DNA of 8,846 bases from Planctomycetota bacterium. Lineage in GTDB: Bacteria > Planctomycetota > Phycisphaerae > UBA1845 > CAIVHJ01. The position numbers were made by a program, and so were the translations under genes. Below are positions 6,342 to 8,846 of this stretch, piece after piece. Below the pieces are notes generated by a model. The model worked only from the letters and a program-made list of their open reading frames with translations, was not told the DNA's origin and did not search any database. The stretch lies in NCBI GenBank assembly GCA_022565195.1, contig JADFJZ010000027.1, forward strand, positions 1-8,846, read 5' to 3'. Numbering within the stretch: the stretch's first letter is position 1; every line of letters starts with the position of its first letter.

Positions 6342-7804
6342 GCGGTACCGCGACTCGATATGGCGTGTTGCTCGCTGTGGTGTGGATGGCAGCGGTGGTG
6401 TTTCTGCAATTCGAGCCGCTGAACGACGTTGACATTTATTGGCAGGTGCGGCTGGGGCAGTTGATGCTCGATCAGGGGCACTTGGTCACGGCGGATTCCT
6501 TCACGTTCACGCATGCGGGTGCGGTGGTGCCGTGCGTGGGCTGGTTGGCGCAGATCATTTTTGCTGGCCTGTACAACTTGGGTTCCTGGCGGGCGGTGCA
6601 GATCGCCCATGTCGTGCTCTTCGCCGGTGCGTTTTGGGTGGCCGGCCGGTCGGCTGTTGACGGTGCGTCGCGGCAGCGGTGCGGCATCGGGCTGTTCAGC
6701 TTGCTGTTCGCTTTGTTCCTTGGGTTTATCGCCGGCGGCAGCAACAGCATGGTGAGGCCTCAGAGTTTCGGCATCTTTTGCTTCGCGGTGTTGCTGTATG
6801 TGGTGCGCAGCGATTGGCGATTTCGCAGCAAAGTGCTGCTGCTCGTGCCGCTGCTGTTGGTTTGGCAGAACACGCATCCGTCCGTGCTGATCGGCGGGGG
6901 GGCGGTGGCGGCGCTGGCCGGCGCACATTGGCTCAGCCGCTTTCGGGGGTCGCGTTCGGCGGCGCCGTGGGGCCTCTCAGGGATCGTGGTGTTGATCGCC
7001 CTCGCTCAGTTCGCCACGCCGATGGGCTGGCATATTCTGGAAACCAGCGCGACGAATGTGCGTGTGGCCCGCGATTTGCTCGGCGTGTCGGAATGGCTGC
7101 CGCCTTGGGATGCGTCCGTGCGGGGTGCGATGGTCGGCTTCGCGCTCGCCGCGGCGATCACGATCGGTTTGTTGATTCGGTTGCGGTTTCGCGTGCGGCT
7201 TGAAGATGCGGCGCTGTGTGTGGCAATGACTGTGCTGTCGCTGAGTGCTGCCCGATTCGTTCTCTTTTGGGCGGTGGCGATGGTGCCGGTGTGGAGTCGC
7301 TGGATCGAGCAAAGCAAGCCCGACGGCATTTTTACCTGGCGGGGGGATCTGCCCGTGGGTCGGATTCGTTCGGCGCTGCTCGCGGGCTTCGGCGTGCCGC
7401 TGGCGCTGGTTCTACCGACTCTTCTGCAGGGCGGCGTGGCTGACGAGTTTGCACTCGGCGCCGGAATGACACGTCTTCGAGAAGTCGTGCCGCAGGGTCG
7501 GATCTACAACTACCGCGAGTGGGGCGGGCCGTTGATCCTGGCGGGTCATCCGGACTGGCAGGTGGCCATCGATGGTCGGTTGTATCTCTTCGGCGAGGAC
7601 GATTGGCACGCTTATCATGAGGCTGCGTTGGGTCGCATCTCGCCCGACGATCTGGCTCGACGTTACGATGTTGATGCTTTCTTTCTGCACCCGAGCTACC
7701 ATCATCGATTGATCGCCCAACTCAGGCAGTCGGGCACTTGGCGGGAAGTCCATGCCGACGACTATTGCGTCATCTTCTCGCCTGCAAATCGCATCGGCGG
7801 ATAA
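6338..7804 (+). CDS. Multi-spanning membrane protein with conserved soluble C-terminal domain, function unknown
   Basis: This 488-residue protein starts at an ATG that overlaps the preceding stop as ATGA, which points to translational coupling and a shared role. About ten to twelve hydrophobic segments run from residue 8 to about 362. The N-terminal loop has an acidic NDVDIYWQVRLGQLML stretch (29-44) followed by DSFTFTHAG (53-61) and GWLAQIIF (68-75). It resembles the first periplasmic loop of a widespread class of uncharacterised GT-C-like membrane proteins in which an Asp-rich site is followed by a W-x2-x-x-G helix. After the last membrane segment, residues about 370-488 form a soluble domain containing IYNYREWGGPLI (389-400) and AIDGRLYLFGEDDWHAY (410-426), and ending TWREVHADDYCVIFSP (467-482). 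I recognise this arrangement from unnamed bacterial membrane proteins but cannot give a tested function. It could be a second glycosyltransferase or a partner subunit of the upstream one. A hairpin begins two bases after its stop. Confidence 0.72.
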   Translation: MSGTATRYGVLLAVVWMAAVVFLQFEPLNDVDIYWQVRLGQLMLDQGHLVTADSFTFTHAGAVVPCVGWLAQIIFAGLYNLGSWRAVQIAHVVLFAGAFWVAGRSAVDGASRQRCGIGLFSLLFALFLGFIAGGSNSMVRPQSFGIFCFAVLLYVVRSDWRFRSKVLLLVPLLLVWQNTHPSVLIGGGAVAALAGAHWLSRFRGSRSAAPWGLSGIVVLIALAQFATPMGWHILETSATNVRVARDLLGVSEWLPPWDASVRGAMVGFALAAAITIGLLIRLRFRVRLEDAALCVAMTVLSLSAARFVLFWAVAMVPVWSRWIEQSKPDGIFTWRGDLPVGRIRSALLAGFGVPLALVLPTLLQGGVADEFALGAGMTRLREVVPQGRIYNYREWGGPLILAGHPDWQVAIDGRLYLFGEDDWHAYHEAALGRISPDDLARRYDVDAFFLHPSYHHRLIAQLRQSGTWREVHADDYCVIFSPANRIGG

Positions 7805-7805
7805 G

Positions 7806-7825
7806 CCGTGGCCTTCAGGCCACGG
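7806..7825 (+). terminator. Perfect hairpin directly after the membrane-protein operon
   Basis: CCGTGGCC (7806-7813), a TTCA loop, and GGCCACGG (7818-7825) form a perfect eight-base-pair GC-rich stem beginning two bases after the stop codon ending at 7804. Its position suits transcript termination or 3'-end protection for the two-gene operon. There is no T-run after it, so it is not a classical intrinsic terminator. Confidence 0.4.
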
Positions 7826-7913
7826 ACCTCTGTCAGCCGCAACCTGCGGTCGGTCCGGACCCTGAAGGGCCCGGCTCAAGGAAGTTAGGCCGAATTCCGG
7901 CCGGCGAGACGCC
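7806..7913. other. Cluster of five consecutive short hairpins in a convergent intergenic gap
   Basis: Within 108 bases five inverted repeats follow one another. They are CCGTGGCC/GGCCACGG (7806-7825), CCGCA/TGCGG (7837-7849), CCGG-A-CCC/GGG-C-CCGG with one A-C mismatch (7855-7874), GGCCG/CGGCC (7888-7902) and GGCG/CGCC (7903-7913). In addition CGGACC (7823-7828) can pair with GGTCCG (7852-7857), enclosing the second hairpin. The region lies between the convergent ends of the membrane-protein operon and the sigma-54 activator gene. From memory, the sequence around 7888-7925 resembles dispersed intergenic repeats of planctomycete genomes. It could be a REP-like repeat, a two-way terminator, or a small structured RNA; the sequence alone does not decide. 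Confidence 0.55.
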
Positions 7914-7951
7914 AGCCGCTACCAGAGTCGAATTGTGCGGGTGGGTGGGCG

Positions 7952-8846
7952 TCAGTGAGGCGGCTTCTTAATTTCGTATTTCTTGACGCGGTAGCGGAGG
8001 TTGTCGCGGCTGATGCCGAGGCTTCGGGCGGCCTTGGACTGGTTCCAACCGCTCTCTCGCAGCGCTTTGATGATCAGGGCCTTTTCATATCCTCTGAGCG
8101 AAGATTCTTCCTTGTCGCTCTTCTCCAACGGCTCGTCGCCGACGATTTCTCTGGGCAGGTGGGCCGCGGTGATGCTTTCGCCGTCGGCGAGGAGGACGGC
8201 CCGCTCGGTGATGTTCTGGAGTTCGCGGATGTTGCCCGGCCAGTCGTAGCTGGCCAATAGGGCGATCGCCTCGTCGCTGATCGTCGGTTTAGGGCACCTT
8301 AGCTCCGTGGCGGAAACATTGACGAAGTGGTCGATGAGCAGGGGGATGTCGTCTCGGCGTTTTCTCAGTGGCGGGATGTGGATGGGAAAGACGTTGAGGC
8401 GGTAGTAGAGATCCTGCCGAAAGTCTCCTTGCTCCATCGCTTCCTGGAGGTCGCGGTTTGTCGCGGCGATGATGCGGACGTCGGTGGCGATGGTGCGCGT
8501 GCCGCCGACGCGGACGAACTCCTTTTCCTGAAGGACACGGAGGAGCTTGACCTGGGTGCTCTGGGAGATGTCTCCAATCTCGTCGAGGAAGAGGGTGCCG
8601 CCGTCCGCCATCTCGAAGCGGCCCATCTTTTCCGCATGGGCTCCGGTGAAGGCCCCTTTTTCGTGGCCGAACAACTCGCTCTCGAGGAGTGTTTCAGGCA
8701 GCGCGGCGCAGTTGATGGCGATGAAGGCTCTGCCGCTCCGGGGGCTGGCGCGGTGTATCTGTCGGGCGGCCAGTTCCTTGCCGGTGCCCGTTTCTCCAAG
8801 CAGGAGCACCGAGGCGTTGCTGCCGGCGACCCGGTTGATCATGTCG
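7952..8846 (-). CDS. Sigma-54-dependent transcriptional activator, NtrC/Fis family, N-terminus cut off by window edge
   Basis: Bacterial enhancer-binding protein that hydrolyses ATP to open promoters held by sigma-54 RNA polymerase. The frame is open to the window end. The ATG at 8842 is internal: a codon precedes it, and the residues after it fit the usual approach to Walker A. Numbering from that methionine: Walker A GETGTGKE at 16-23; the sigma-54-contact loop GAFTGA at 63-68, fully intact; Walker [12 protein letters not shown] at 81-91; sensor I ATNRDL at 127-132; arginine-finger region [12 protein letters not shown] at 141-152; sensor [12 protein letters not shown] at 201-210. A charged linker (about 236-250) leads to a Fis-type helix-turn-helix, [20 protein letters not shown] at 267-286. 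Intact AAA+ motifs suggest a working activator. Its input domain (receiver, PAS, GAF or other) is outside the window, so its signal cannot be stated. No sigma-54 -24/-12 promoter was found in the window. Confidence 0.95.
   Translation of the reverse strand, partial: DMINRVAGSNASVLLLGETGTGKELAARQIHRASPRSGRAFIAINCAALPETLLESELFGHEKGAFTGAHAEKMGRFEMADGGTLFLDEIGDISQSTQVKLLRVLQEKEFVRVGGTRTIATDVRIIAATNRDLQEAMEQGDFRQDLYYRLNVFPIHIPPLRKRRDDIPLLIDHFVNVSATELRCPKPTISDEAIALLASYDWPGNIRELQNITERAVLLADGESITAAHLPREIVGDEPLEKSDKEESSLRGYEKALIIKALRESGWNQSKAARSLGISRDNLRYRVKKYEIKKPPH

Noticed and set aside
7590..7620. Possible sigma-54 -24/-12 promoter starting at the TGGCACG near 7604
   Set aside because: The GC half is not followed at the right distance by a TTGC element, and the site lies inside the coding region of the second membrane protein. 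A similar TGGCAC near 491 in priA fails for the same reason.

Overview
The window is bacterial chromosome with ordinary protein-coding density and clearly GC-rich genes. Protein features suggest a planctomycete or a related PVC-type bacterium: the GatB wording around residues 191-204, the style of the long intergenic repeats, and the paired membrane proteins with GT-C-like features. That assignment rests on memory of these families and was not checked by a search.

Layout, left to right: (1) 1-1621, plus strand, the C-terminal roughly three quarters of the replication-restart helicase PriA, cut by the left window edge. (2) 1622-1979, a 358-base gap between the convergent 3' ends of priA and gatB. 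It is almost entirely filled by a repeat element with imperfect terminal inverted repeats (1641-1661 and 1946-1966). Inside are a 12-unit degenerate heptanucleotide array, a 12-base duplication, a hexanucleotide microsatellite and a second heptanucleotide array. (3) 4914 down to 1980, minus strand, ffh (signal recognition particle GTPase) followed 28 bases later by gatB (tRNA amidotransferase subunit B), probably one transcript. (4) 5073-7804, plus strand, divergent from ffh, two genes for polytopic membrane proteins joined by an ATGA stop/start overlap. The first has the features of glycosyltransferase family 87 (DUF2029); the second is an unnamed membrane protein with a conserved soluble C-terminal domain. 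(5) 7805-7951, a 147-base gap between convergent genes that holds five consecutive short hairpins. (6) 8846 down to 7952, minus strand, the AAA+ and Fis-type DNA-binding domains of a sigma-54-dependent activator, its N-terminal sensory part lost at the right window edge.

The housekeeping genes (priA, gatB, ffh) look intact and conventional apart from small motif departures in PriA. I see no phage, transposase, CRISPR, toxin-antitoxin or defence genes and no tRNA or rRNA. The parts that known genes do not explain are the two convergent intergenic regions, both built from repeats or structured sequence, and the translationally coupled membrane-protein pair, whose substrate is unknown.
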